A stretch of 39,874 nt of DNA from an uncultured Muribaculaceae bacterium (lineage in GTDB: Bacteria > Bacteroidota > Bacteroidia > Bacteroidales > Muribaculaceae), in assembly GCA_944320595.1 (NCBI GenBank), contig CALUIB010000023.1, positions 1 through 39,874 on the forward strand, in the 5' to 3' direction. Each line of letters opens with the position of its first letter. The stretch's first letter is position 1. This document shows positions 32,206-39,547 of the stretch, in pieces. The position numbers were made by a program, and so were the translations under genes. The notes under the pieces were generated by a model. The model was not told where the DNA came from. It was given only the letters and a program-made list of their open reading frames with translations, and searched no databases.

Positions 32206-33954
32206 TCATGCCTTGCTGTTGTCACGATGTGGCAGGAATGGCGGAATGGCATGGATTGCCTCGTCGAGTGTCTCGAACTGCCTTACGGGGTCGAATTTGC
32301 TGCTTTTCAACCTGTATTTTCGCTTGCGCAACGCACTGTCGCTAATGCAGAGGATTGCGCACAGCCCCGGGTTGTCGAGCCCTATCTTTATCAGGCAGCA
32401 CAAGTATATCTCGCTGTCGGTCAGCGATGGATATTGTGCCGTGAGAGAGTTGACAAATCCATTGTAGCAATCGTTTACGGCGGCGACCAGTTCCAATATT
32501 TCGGTGTCGGAGAGAGGTTCGGGCTGTTTGTTTGCCTTAGGTCTCTTTGCTGCATCGATGGTCTCTTGCACTTTTTTCACCACTCGGTTGTTCAGCAGCA
32601 GCCGTTTTTTCAAGTCGGCAATCAAGGCTCTCGAAGTGCTTAATTCCTGGTCTTTGTCATTGGCTTGGGCTGCAAGTGCCATTTCCCGTTCGCTTGCCTT
32701 TATTTTTTCGTCCATCAAGAGGGCTGCACTCTGTTGCAGGCGGTTGATGTCATCGCTTTGGTGTCGCAAGGTGTCGAGTAATTGCTTGCGCCGCCGTGAA
32801 TATACTGTGTATGCGGCAAAGGCCGATATTCCTACAATAATTATGAGTGCCAATATATAAAGCCAGCTTTGTTGCTGCCTTATTTTTAACTCGCTGTTCT
32901 CCCGTTCTATGCGAGCTGTGTTGTATTGCTTGTCAAGCCGAGCAACCTTGTCTCGTTCAATGCCTGCTGCAATCTTCAACAAATTAGCCGAATGCCGTTT
33001 GCTATATTCCAATGCACCCTTATAATCACCCTGTGCCTCGCGTAGCATACACATGCAAGTATAATAGGGATTGGCTCTCGTTAATGTAGAGGTGTCGCGC
33101 CCTCGCTCTATGTAATATTCGGCTGAATCAAGTTGGTTGGTGAGTATCAGTAATCGTCCTTTGAAATTTAGATTTGAGATGGTATCACTTCCGTTAAGTA
33201 GGTGGTTGTAAGCCAAAGCTCTGTCGATAAACTGTAATGCCTCATTGTAACTCCCGAGCATATAGTATGTTACTGATTTAAGTCCGTATAATGATGCAAG
33301 GTCTTGGTTAGAATTTGTTTCGATTGCCAAGTTTAAGGCATGATTTAATTTATTGATGCCAGTTATGGTATCGTTATTTGCAAGATAGCTACGGCACAGC
33401 TCCTTCAAGCTGGCTATAACTAAAGATGTGTCATTAAGTTCATTTGCATATAGCAAGGATAATTCAAATGGGTCTATTGAAGATTTCACGTCGTATCCTT
33501 CTCTAAGTAAGCGACCCCATAAATAATATATGTAATATGAAATCCATGTATCGCTGACGTTGCTGACACATTCTGATGCTTTATGGATGTAATCCAGTGA
33601 CACATCATGCATACCTAATTCTTTATAAACTTGTGCGGCAACGAGGTAAGTTCTTGCTTTCATGTCGGGGGTGTCGCTGGTGGAGTAATGCTCAATTGCC
33701 ACTTTTATTAATGAATCGTTTTCGGCGGTAATGTAGCAGCGGTATTTTGCTTGTGCATAAAGCAGCGCAAAATAAGGGCCTTTGCCAAGTCCTTTGTTAT
33801 TTATGCTATCAAGTATTTGTAATGATTTTTGAGGTTGTGTCTTGATATAGCTGTCTGCAATTTGCAGCTGGTTGGCGATTGATTCTTCTTTCTTAGTGCA
33901 TGCGTTAATTATAAGTGCTAATATTATTATGATAATCGATTTTAGGTGCATCAT
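32206..33954 (-). CDS. Membrane-spanning TPR lipoprotein regulator with C-terminal HTH
   Basis: This 582-residue protein appears to be a one-piece signalling protein. The N-terminus is a lipoprotein signal (LIINAC, Cys19). Residues 25-330 form TPR-like helical repeats (ALLYAQAKYRCYI, ARTYLVAAQVYKELGMHD, NEALQFIDRALAYNH). One membrane helix follows (about 362-385, SWLYILALIIIVGISAFAAY), then a coiled coil rich in Glu, Lys and Gln (390-450). The C-terminal domain, with LTDSEIYLCCLIKIGLDNPGLCAILCISDSALRKRKYRL, looks like a LuxR-type helix-turn-helix. It would sense a periplasmic event and bind DNA inside. It is divergent from the DUF3244 and cysteine-protein genes, its likely targets. The 5' half is AT-rich. 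Confidence 0.75.
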   Translation of the reverse strand: MMHLKSIIIIILALIINACTKKEESIANQLQIADSYIKTQPQKSLQILDSINNKGLGKGPYFALLYAQAKYRCYITAENDSLIKVAIEHYSTSDTPDMKARTYLVAAQVYKELGMHDVSLDYIHKASECVSNVSDTWISYYIYYLWGRLLREGYDVKSSIDPFELSLLYANELNDTSLVIASLKELCRSYLANNDTITGINKLNHALNLAIETNSNQDLASLYGLKSVTYYMLGSYNEALQFIDRALAYNHLLNGSDTISNLNFKGRLLILTNQLDSAEYYIERGRDTSTLTRANPYYTCMCMLREAQGDYKGALEYSKRHSANLLKIAAGIERDKVARLDKQYNTARIERENSELKIRQQQSWLYILALIIIVGISAFAAYTVYSRRRKQLLDTLRHQSDDINRLQQSAALLMDEKIKASEREMALAAQANDKDQELSTSRALIADLKKRLLLNNRVVKKVQETIDAAKRPKANKQPEPLSDTEILELVAAVNDCYNGFVNSLTAQYPSLTDSEIYLCCLIKIGLDNPGLCAILCISDSALRKRKYRLKSSKFDPVRQFETLDEAIHAIPPFLPHRDNSKA

Positions 33955-33976
33955 TATGTTAAATTTTAGGTTTGGA

Positions 33977-33984
33977 CAAAGTTA
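33977..33984 (-). promoter_or_regulatory. -7 box of the TPR-regulator gene
   Basis: TAACTTTG on the minus strand lies 23 bases before the ATG. The -33 region (about 34004) has TTTC instead of TTTG. The 294-bp gap to the DUF3244 gene holds both promoters, back to back. Confidence 0.45.
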
Positions 33985-34186
33985 TTAAATAAATGTCTTG
34001 TGAAAGAATTCTAACCGTAAAAATATTGTACAAAGGCTGATTTTTGACAGTTTTCAAGGTATAAAAAATGCCTGTTTATATCGTTGTCCTCAACTTTTTG
34101 TGTGGACGATTTTGTAATGTGTTAGATAACAGGTATTTAAGATGAACTAAATTAGGCTGTATGTCCACAAGAAAAATAGCTTAAAA

Positions 34187-34218
34187 TTTGTACGGTTAAT
34201 ATAACTCCCCTACTTTTG
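34187..34218 (+). promoter_or_regulatory. Bacteroidetes-type promoter of the DUF3244 gene
   Basis: TTTG (34187-34190) and TACTTTTG (34211-34218) are 20 bases apart, a full consensus match. The start would be near 34224, about 25 bases before the ATG at 34249. Confidence 0.7.
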
Positions 34219-34248
34219 CAACAGTATAAAAACAAATCAAAAAATATT

Positions 34249-34593
34249 ATGATTAAAAAATTAGTATTATGTTTCATATTTGCTTTTTCGGTTTTAAATT
34301 CTTATTCCGAAGAAGTTGTGTTTACAGATATTCGTATAGACGATGGAGGCAAACGTTCTGAAGTGCCTGTCGATGTTGATGTGGATGATAATAGCATGAC
34401 AATCTTTATACGCGAAGATATTGATTGGCTGTCATTGTCTATTGAAGGAATGAGCAAATCGCTAATGACCGATATTGAATCGGCCTCATCGGGCGAAGTG
34501 TACAAAATTGGCATGACCGATTTCCCGTCGGGACTCTACGACATCACCATTCTTACCGACGATGGCATGCTAAACGGAAACTTTGAGCTATGA
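34249..34593 (+). CDS. DUF3244 family secreted protein
   Basis: This 114-residue protein starts MIKKLVLCFIFAFSVLNSYSEE, a clear signal peptide. The mature part is beta-rich and closes with the family pattern SGLYDITILTDDGMLNGNFEL (DUF3244). This family is confined largely to Bacteroidetes, often as small secreted proteins beside TPR/HTH regulators; its function is not established. Here it is divergent from such a regulator and has its own promoter. An Asp-rich stretch (VDVDVDDNS, about residues 48-56) may bind calcium, a guess from composition. Confidence 0.75.
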   Translation: MIKKLVLCFIFAFSVLNSYSEEVVFTDIRIDDGGKRSEVPVDVDVDDNSMTIFIREDIDWLSLSIEGMSKSLMTDIESASSGEVYKIGMTDFPSGLYDITILTDDGMLNGNFEL

Positions 34594-34713
34594 TTATGAT
34601 AACATTGCGATGCGTGGTTCTCTAAAATTTGTATAAAATTGAGGTTATAGGCATTGATTATTGTTGTCCTATGACTCAATTAATAATAAACATTATCAAC
34701 TTAAAATTTTATT

Positions 34714-35061
34714 ATGATGAACAAAGTCATTTTATTGATTGCGGCTGTATGCTCAGTTGGTAGCATTGCCGTGAATGCAGAGACGAGAGTATATAAGGAG
34801 ATTTACTATGGAACCCGTGCTACGGGTAGTTCCGAAAATCCATGTCAAGGGGAGACAACGAGAGTTTGCTGTGAGAAGTGGGTACAGTATGACGATGGTG
34901 AATATGTCGGTAAAGTTGTGATCGATGAGACCATCCTCGATAAAGACGGCTTGTTGATTTCCCAGGGGGTGAGGACTGAAATTGGCGATCTTGAAACCGT
35001 GATTTCGAGGAATATTTGGAATGCCCAAAACAACGGAGCATGGATTGAAAGTGAGGAGTAA
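34714..35061 (+). CDS. Small secreted cysteine-containing protein
   Basis: I do not recognise this 115-residue protein. MMNKVILLIAAVCSVGSIAVNA is a signal peptide, cut near residue 22. The mature part has three Cys: one in ENPCQGETTRVCC and the CC pair, with polar charged segments after them (KVVIDETILDKDGLLISQGV). It lies 120 bases after the DUF3244 gene and 69 before the thioredoxin-like gene, with a hairpin terminator (35074) between. A -33-like TTTG at 34628-34631 has no clear -7 partner. Cys next to a secreted thioredoxin-like protein suggests a redox partner, but that is inference. Confidence 0.6.
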   Translation: MMNKVILLIAAVCSVGSIAVNAETRVYKEIYYGTRATGSSENPCQGETTRVCCEKWVQYDDGEYVGKVVIDETILDKDGLLISQGVRTEIGDLETVISRNIWNAQNNGAWIESEE

Positions 35062-35073
35062 ACGAATTTAAGA

Positions 35074-35109
35074 GCATGGTAGCCATCAATATGGGCTACC
35101 ATGCCCTTT
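35074..35109 (+). terminator. Hairpin terminator between the cysteine protein and the thioredoxin-like gene
   Basis: GCATGGTAGCC (35074-35084) pairs with GGCTACCATGC (35094-35104), 11 bp, loop 9, then CCTTTCGCTTT. It ends 20 bases before the next ATG, so it would act as a partial terminator if the downstream gene is read from the upstream promoter. Confidence 0.65.
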
Positions 35110-35129
35110 CGCTTTAAATTGGTTTCAAG

Positions 35130-36947
35130 ATGAGGAAGATATTGTTTTTACTGGTTTCGGCGTTGCTGTGCGGCTCGGTCGTTGGTAGGGCCGACGATGT
35201 GGGGAAATTCGATCAAATTGAACGTGCGCTGAATGAGTCGTTGCAGGTGCGGCAAAAGCCGGGGACTGAAATGCTGCTCAGGGATTACCTTGGCCAGCTT
35301 GGCATCGAGGGCGACACCATTTATGCCGTGCTTTACACTCCTGGTAATTGCCCGAGATGTGAAACATTCTTCATGAAGGATTTTTATGAAGAGATGAAAA
35401 AGCGGACTGATGTCCCCATAATATTGATAACAGCCTGCCCATACCGTGATGCGGCGGCATATTATAACGAGCGGAATGGTTTCCCGGCCGACCAGTATGC
35501 CTACGACACTGCTTATGGGTACAGCAAAATATTCAGCTTTAACATTGGAACCTTGTCGGTGCCTTATATGATGAAAATCGACGTTGCCCGTGGGCGCATG
35601 ATAATGGGGTACTCGACATCGCTGTTGGGCGACAGGTTTATCAATCAGCTCATAGCATATAGCAATCCTGTGGAAATGCACGAATTCGTCCCGGAAAGTG
35701 CCGAGGAGCATGACGATATAACAATAGCCGAAATCGATGCCATGCCGATGGAATTGAGTGCCGAATACAGGTTAAAGATGCTGCCAGGATATGTGTCGTC
35801 TATGGCGCATGGCCTCCCCAAGTTCCATGGAAACTATTTTTTTTATAACGACAGGTTTCTTAACGGGATAGCATTGTTTGAAACCGATGACGGAAACGAG
35901 TTGCTTAGGCAGACGGCGTTAATAGAGGCCGACAGCACTGAAATGAACAGGTTTATTGAGGTTTCGCCGGAGGTGTTCAAGTCGATGGGCGACGTGTCGT
36001 ATATTCCTCTCGAACCCGATATGATAAGCGACAGCGTGATATGCGTCTCATATTCGCTGCCACACATAAAATACATGGGCATAGAGCTGCACGGAAAGGA
36101 CACTGTGGAAAATATAGGTTACTTGAATATGCCCTCGATGATTTTCCGCAATGTGAAGACGCTTGAGCGTTTGCCGATGGAATGGGACAAATATGACCCG
36201 TTCACGTCGGAATATATGTATGGGCACTATACCACTACGGTGTTTGGCAATTACAAGATAGAACAGTGCTTCAAGCTCACATGGCCCATGGAGTACCAGC
36301 GCGAGGATTACGAGCATGATGTGGAGCGCAACCCTTTCGGTGAAGGGTTTTACGATACGCCCAATCCGATATTAGCGGTTTTAGACCGCACGACAGGAAT
36401 GCCGGTAAAGCATATAGGCAAGCTTGAGGATTGCCAGCGCTTGAGCCGGACGGGGTATTACTATTCTAATGCCACGGCTTGCGTGCATGGCGATGAAATT
36501 GCATACACCAATGGATACACAGGGGCGGTATATGTGTGCGACACGGCGCAAATCGATGTGCCGCTGCGCAGGTATGTGGCGTTTGTGGTGGATACTGCGA
36601 GTTTCCCGCCGATAGACACCACGGCATTCTACACGTATGAGTATGCAAGGCGTTACGATAAGTTTTTCACGCGGTGCATAATGCAGCTGCACTTGACCGA
36701 CGATACGGTGTATTGCCTTGTAAAGCATGGCGTTCCACGCACAGTTGAGATACCAAGAGACAAGTATGAAGTCGTTGCGATAGACCGCCATACTGGTGAG
36801 GCTGTGCATCGGAAATTCCCCGAGATGCAGGCAGGTGAGAGCTTGCTGGGTTGCGGACTGCGGGAATTGCCCGATGGGGGTATCGCCCCGTTTATGTTCA
36901 TGCGCAAGGATGACGTTCCTGTTGTAAAAGTGTTTGATTTCAAGTAA
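35130..36947 (+). CDS. Secreted thioredoxin-like protein with a long beta-rich C-terminal region
   Basis: This 605-residue protein starts with a signal peptide (MRKILFLLVSALLCGSVVGRADD). Residues about 50-190 look like a thioredoxin fold: TIYAVLYTPGNCPRCETFF, with the CPRC redox motif in the position of CxxC, then DVPIILITACPY and a later SVPYMMKID, the cis-proline site of thioredoxins. The long C-terminal part (about 200-605) is strand-rich, with repeated DR.TG or DG.. turns (ILAVLDRTTGMPVKHIG, EVVAIDRHTGEAVHRKF), and resembles a beta-propeller of the six-bladed secreted Bacteroidetes type. The fold is a guess from pattern. It may be a secreted disulfide exchange or sensing protein. It is the last gene of the TPR/DUF3244 locus. 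Confidence 0.6.
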   Translation: MRKILFLLVSALLCGSVVGRADDVGKFDQIERALNESLQVRQKPGTEMLLRDYLGQLGIEGDTIYAVLYTPGNCPRCETFFMKDFYEEMKKRTDVPIILITACPYRDAAAYYNERNGFPADQYAYDTAYGYSKIFSFNIGTLSVPYMMKIDVARGRMIMGYSTSLLGDRFINQLIAYSNPVEMHEFVPESAEEHDDITIAEIDAMPMELSAEYRLKMLPGYVSSMAHGLPKFHGNYFFYNDRFLNGIALFETDDGNELLRQTALIEADSTEMNRFIEVSPEVFKSMGDVSYIPLEPDMISDSVICVSYSLPHIKYMGIELHGKDTVENIGYLNMPSMIFRNVKTLERLPMEWDKYDPFTSEYMYGHYTTTVFGNYKIEQCFKLTWPMEYQREDYEHDVERNPFGEGFYDTPNPILAVLDRTTGMPVKHIGKLEDCQRLSRTGYYYSNATACVHGDEIAYTNGYTGAVYVCDTAQIDVPLRRYVAFVVDTASFPPIDTTAFYTYEYARRYDKFFTRCIMQLHLTDDTVYCLVKHGVPRTVEIPRDKYEVVAIDRHTGEAVHRKFPEMQAGESLLGCGLRELPDGGIAPFMFMRKDDVPVVKVFDFK

Positions 36948-37023
36948 GCGGTAGCGGTTTATTATTCGTAGTGATGGCGAAGAATGTACATGCAACTTAT
37001 TTATTGCTGCCAGATAATGGCTG

Positions 37024-37085
37024 GTTTAAATTTTGTTCAGAATAACTTGGTAAAATTTCAACTTCACAAAATTTAAACAGGCTCT
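37024..37085. repeat. Short inverted-repeat element with the 18-bp mobile-element end
   Basis: GTTTAAATTTTGT (37024-37036) and ACAAAATTTAAAC (37066-37078) are perfect 13-bp inverted copies, 29 bases apart. The right arm continues as AAAATTTAAACAGGCTCT (37068-37085), identical to the copy at 19785. The layout is like a very small non-coding inverted-repeat element. It lies just before the promoter at 37104. Confidence 0.55.
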
Positions 37086-37103
37086 TAGATTTTTGCCATT
37101 TTA

Positions 37104-37135
37104 TTTGATTTCTTAATTATTGTTTAGTATATTTG
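37104..37135 (+). promoter_or_regulatory. Bacteroidetes-type promoter of the membrane-protein trio
   Basis: TTTG (37104-37107) and TATATTTG (37128-37135) are 20 bases apart. The start would be near 37142 and the ATG is at 37165; this decides against the upstream TTG at 37120 as start. Confidence 0.7.
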
Positions 37136-37164
37136 TAAGTGTATTTATTTTTAATGGTAATTTT

Positions 37165-37563
37165 ATGGAACGAAATGATAAGAATGTGTCTTGGGGTGTG
37201 CCATTGACGATGGCAATGCTTTTGCAGGGTGTCGCGCTGCTGTATGCCGGTTATGACATGGGGCTTGCCGCCGAGGTTGCCTCGGTGCTTACCTTTGCCG
37301 TGGCCGTCGGGTGCATGGTGGGCTACTTGGTAAGGACCCGGCTGGCATGGCGGCGGTTTGTGAAGTGCTTTTTCGGTTCTGCCATGGCCGATGCTGCAAT
37401 TGTGATGCTGCTGTTCTTGGTAGCAGTAAAAGGGAACGTGCCTGCGGCAGAGCGCGAGATGATTAGCGTGGGGGCATTTGTGTGCAGTCAGTTAGTTCTG
37501 ATATTTGCAGTTTTAAAAACGGTCATGCGCCGTGGCAGCGGTAGTTTACAGGTCGAAGGTTGA
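37165..37563 (+). CDS. Hypothetical four-helix membrane protein
   Basis: I do not recognise this 132-residue protein. The ATG at 37165 is chosen because it lies downstream of the promoter. Four hydrophobic segments are visible: GVPLTMAMLLQGVALLYAGY, AEVASVLTFAVAVGCMVGYLV, ADAAIVMLLFLVAV and ISVGAFVCSQLVLIFAVLK, with basic loops such as RTRLAWRRFVK that set the topology. It is first in a three-gene unit with only 3 bases before the next gene. Confidence 0.6.
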   Translation: MERNDKNVSWGVPLTMAMLLQGVALLYAGYDMGLAAEVASVLTFAVAVGCMVGYLVRTRLAWRRFVKCFFGSAMADAAIVMLLFLVAVKGNVPAAEREMISVGAFVCSQLVLIFAVLKTVMRRGSGSLQVEG

Positions 37564-37566
37564 TGC

Positions 37567-37959
37567 ATGGCTTGTTGTCCTGCTGTTGTTTGTGTGGGCA
37601 TTCTCGTTATGGGCTGTTATGGTAGCAAACCGTCGGTGGTTTTATGGATATTGACGGCTGTTATTGTGCTGATGTTGGTGGCGATGACTGATATCGTGAC
37701 GAGAATCACGTATGTAATAACGGGAAACACGCTGACGGTGAAATGCAGTTTCTTTATGAAAAATGACTTCGATATACGGCATATAAAAAGCATAAAGCCA
37801 TCGTATAGTTTCTTGGCATCGGCAGGTGCGTCGCTCGACAGGCTCGCAATTAGGTTCGACAACAGCCGCGACGTACTGCTGATTTCGCCCAAGGACAAGC
37901 AAGGGTTCATCGACCACATTTGCCGTGTGAACCCCAATGTGGTGGTGTTGGAAAAATAA
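37567..37959 (+). CDS. PH-domain-like membrane protein (DUF1200 type)
   Basis: This 130-residue protein has two N-terminal membrane helices (CCPAVVCVGILVMGCYG and VVLWILTAVIVLMLVAM), then a small soluble domain. The latter matches the bacterial PH-like pattern: YVITGNTLTVKCSFFMKNDFDIRHIKSIKPS, SLDRLAIRFDNSRDVLLISPKDKQGFIDHI. That is the pattern of the YyaB/DUF1200 family. The role is unknown; such proteins are small envelope proteins. It is second in the trio. Confidence 0.7.
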   Translation: MACCPAVVCVGILVMGCYGSKPSVVLWILTAVIVLMLVAMTDIVTRITYVITGNTLTVKCSFFMKNDFDIRHIKSIKPSYSFLASAGASLDRLAIRFDNSRDVLLISPKDKQGFIDHICRVNPNVVVLEK

Positions 37960-37975
37960 ATAAGAAACATATATC

Positions 37976-38818
37976 ATGAATAATAAAAAAATCAGATTTT
38001 CGGTCGATGTTTATTGGTCGGTTGGAGCATGGGTGGCCATGTCGCTGTTGCTGCTTGCCGACAGGTGGTTTGCTTTCCTGCCTGCGGAGGCTGATTGGGT
38101 GTATGTGTGCTGTATGTCGCTTGGCCTGCTAACGGTTTTCGACGTTTATAGGTGCCACAAGGCGGCGCGTAAGGGAGGTTGCCGCATTGCAGCTGTAGTT
38201 GACTTGCCGTGGGCTTTGGGGCTGCTTGCCAGTGTGCTGTGGCTGTCGGTGTCGGCGCAGATTTCGGCATTGAGGCAAATTGAAGTCGCAGGGCTGCTTG
38301 ACACGGTGTGTTTCGTGCTTAACCTGTGGTTTGTTTTTGGCTTGCTCGGCAAGCGCAAGTATGCCACCGGCAATGGCGATGCCACGGCTGTTGATGCATT
38401 TGAATACACGTTGCCAGCCGATGCAGGCATCACGGCGTTGACGATGGCGCGCAAGGCGTTGTCGTATATCGAATACTTCTCGCTTGTGGTGTTCCTTGCC
38501 GTGCTTGGGTATGTGTTGATGGAGAAAGGTAACATGGTGGTTGCCGCTGTTGTTTTTGTGTTGGCACTTGTGGCACTTGTTGTGGAAGTCAGGATGTGCC
38601 TGCCGCGCAATTCTGCCGCCTCTCGCATAGGTTATTGCCGTCCACTTGGCAACCCTGTGCTCGATGTGGTTTGCATCGGTTTGGGCATAGCTGCGGCAGC
38701 CATCGGGCCGATGTGGCTCGGGGGGATGCTGCTCGTGTTTTTCCTCGCCGACCTGCTACTGTGGACGGTGACATGGCGGCTGCATGGCCACAGACCGACG
38801 GCAAGTGCGGCTAAGTGA
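37976..38818 (+). CDS. Hypothetical polytopic membrane protein
   Basis: This 280-residue protein has about seven or eight hydrophobic segments, including WSVGAWVAMSLLLLADRWFAF, VDLPWALGLLASVLWLSVSAQ, YIEYFSLVVFLAVLGYVLM, VVAAVVFVLALVALVVEVRM and VLDVVCIGLGIAAAAIGPMW. I do not recognise a family. A soluble loop (KRKYATGNGDATAVDAFEYT) lies between the early and late helices. It follows the PH-like gene by 16 bases, so the three are probably made together and may form a complex. Confidence 0.6.
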   Translation: MNNKKIRFSVDVYWSVGAWVAMSLLLLADRWFAFLPAEADWVYVCCMSLGLLTVFDVYRCHKAARKGGCRIAAVVDLPWALGLLASVLWLSVSAQISALRQIEVAGLLDTVCFVLNLWFVFGLLGKRKYATGNGDATAVDAFEYTLPADAGITALTMARKALSYIEYFSLVVFLAVLGYVLMEKGNMVVAAVVFVLALVALVVEVRMCLPRNSAASRIGYCRPLGNPVLDVVCIGLGIAAAAIGPMWLGGMLLVFFLADLLLWTVTWRLHGHRPTASAAK

Positions 38819-38994
38819 AGACCGAATACATTTTGACAGTGCGGAAATGACAAAATAGGAATATTTGGCAGACATTTAGTAACGAATAGTGGCATAATGG
38901 TGATGGCACACAGTTTGTGTATATCATAAGTGAATTTCGATAAGAAATTCAAATAAATAACACGGATTAAAAATACAAATTGGAGGTAAAAATT

Positions 38995-39429
38995 ATGTCA
39001 GCTATTCAAAGGTATAATCAAAATTGGTTGCCAAATTTCTTCAATGACTTTTTCGACAACGACTGGATGGTGAAAGCTAATGCCACAGCACCTGCCATCA
39101 ACGTGATAGAGAACGATAAAGATTACCGCGTGGAAGTGGCTGCGCCGGGCATGACGAAGGAAGACTTCGACATTCACCTTGGTGAGGGTAACGAGCTTGT
39201 GATAGCAATGGAAAAGAAGAACGAAAGTGGAGAAAAGGACAAGGAAGGCAAGAAATACTTGCGCCGCGAATTTTCCTACACTAAGTTCCAGCAGGCATTC
39301 GACTTGCCCGACAATGTTGATGTAGAAAAAATCAACGCCTCGATGAACAATGGTGTGCTCACCATAGAGTTGCCTAAGGTTGCCACCGAGGAGAAAACCA
39401 AAGCCTGCCGCGCAATCGAGATAAAGTAA
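38995..39429 (+). CDS. Small heat-shock protein, Hsp20/alpha-crystallin family
   Basis: This 144-residue ATP-independent chaperone holds unfolding proteins. The alpha-crystallin domain (about residues 30-130) is plain: PAINVIENDKDYRVEVAAPGMTKEDFDIHL, then KKYLRREFSYTKFQQAFDLPDNVDVEKINASMNNGVLTIELPK. The late motif A-x-x-x-G-V-L is present as ASMNNGVLTIELP. The start at 38995 follows TGGAGGT, an unusually good Shine-Dalgarno site for this phylum; a TTG at 38980 is inside that site and is rejected. It is a single-gene unit with a strong terminator. Confidence 0.92.
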   Translation: MSAIQRYNQNWLPNFFNDFFDNDWMVKANATAPAINVIENDKDYRVEVAAPGMTKEDFDIHLGEGNELVIAMEKKNESGEKDKEGKKYLRREFSYTKFQQAFDLPDNVDVEKINASMNNGVLTIELPKVATEEKTKACRAIEIK

Positions 39430-39464
39430 ATCGCGCAATAGGTACCTGGCGTGTAGAACACAGT

Positions 39465-39512
39465 GCGAGCCGTGCAATTTCCTGAAAACGGGAATGCACG
39501 GCTCGCTTTTTT
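39465..39512 (+). terminator. Strong terminator after hsp20
   Basis: GCGAGCCGTGCA (39465-39476) pairs perfectly with TGCACGGCTCGC (39495-39506), followed by TTTTTT. Confidence 0.9.
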
Positions 39513-39547
39513 GTGTATAAAACGCGGCTTATTTCCGAAAGCGCACG

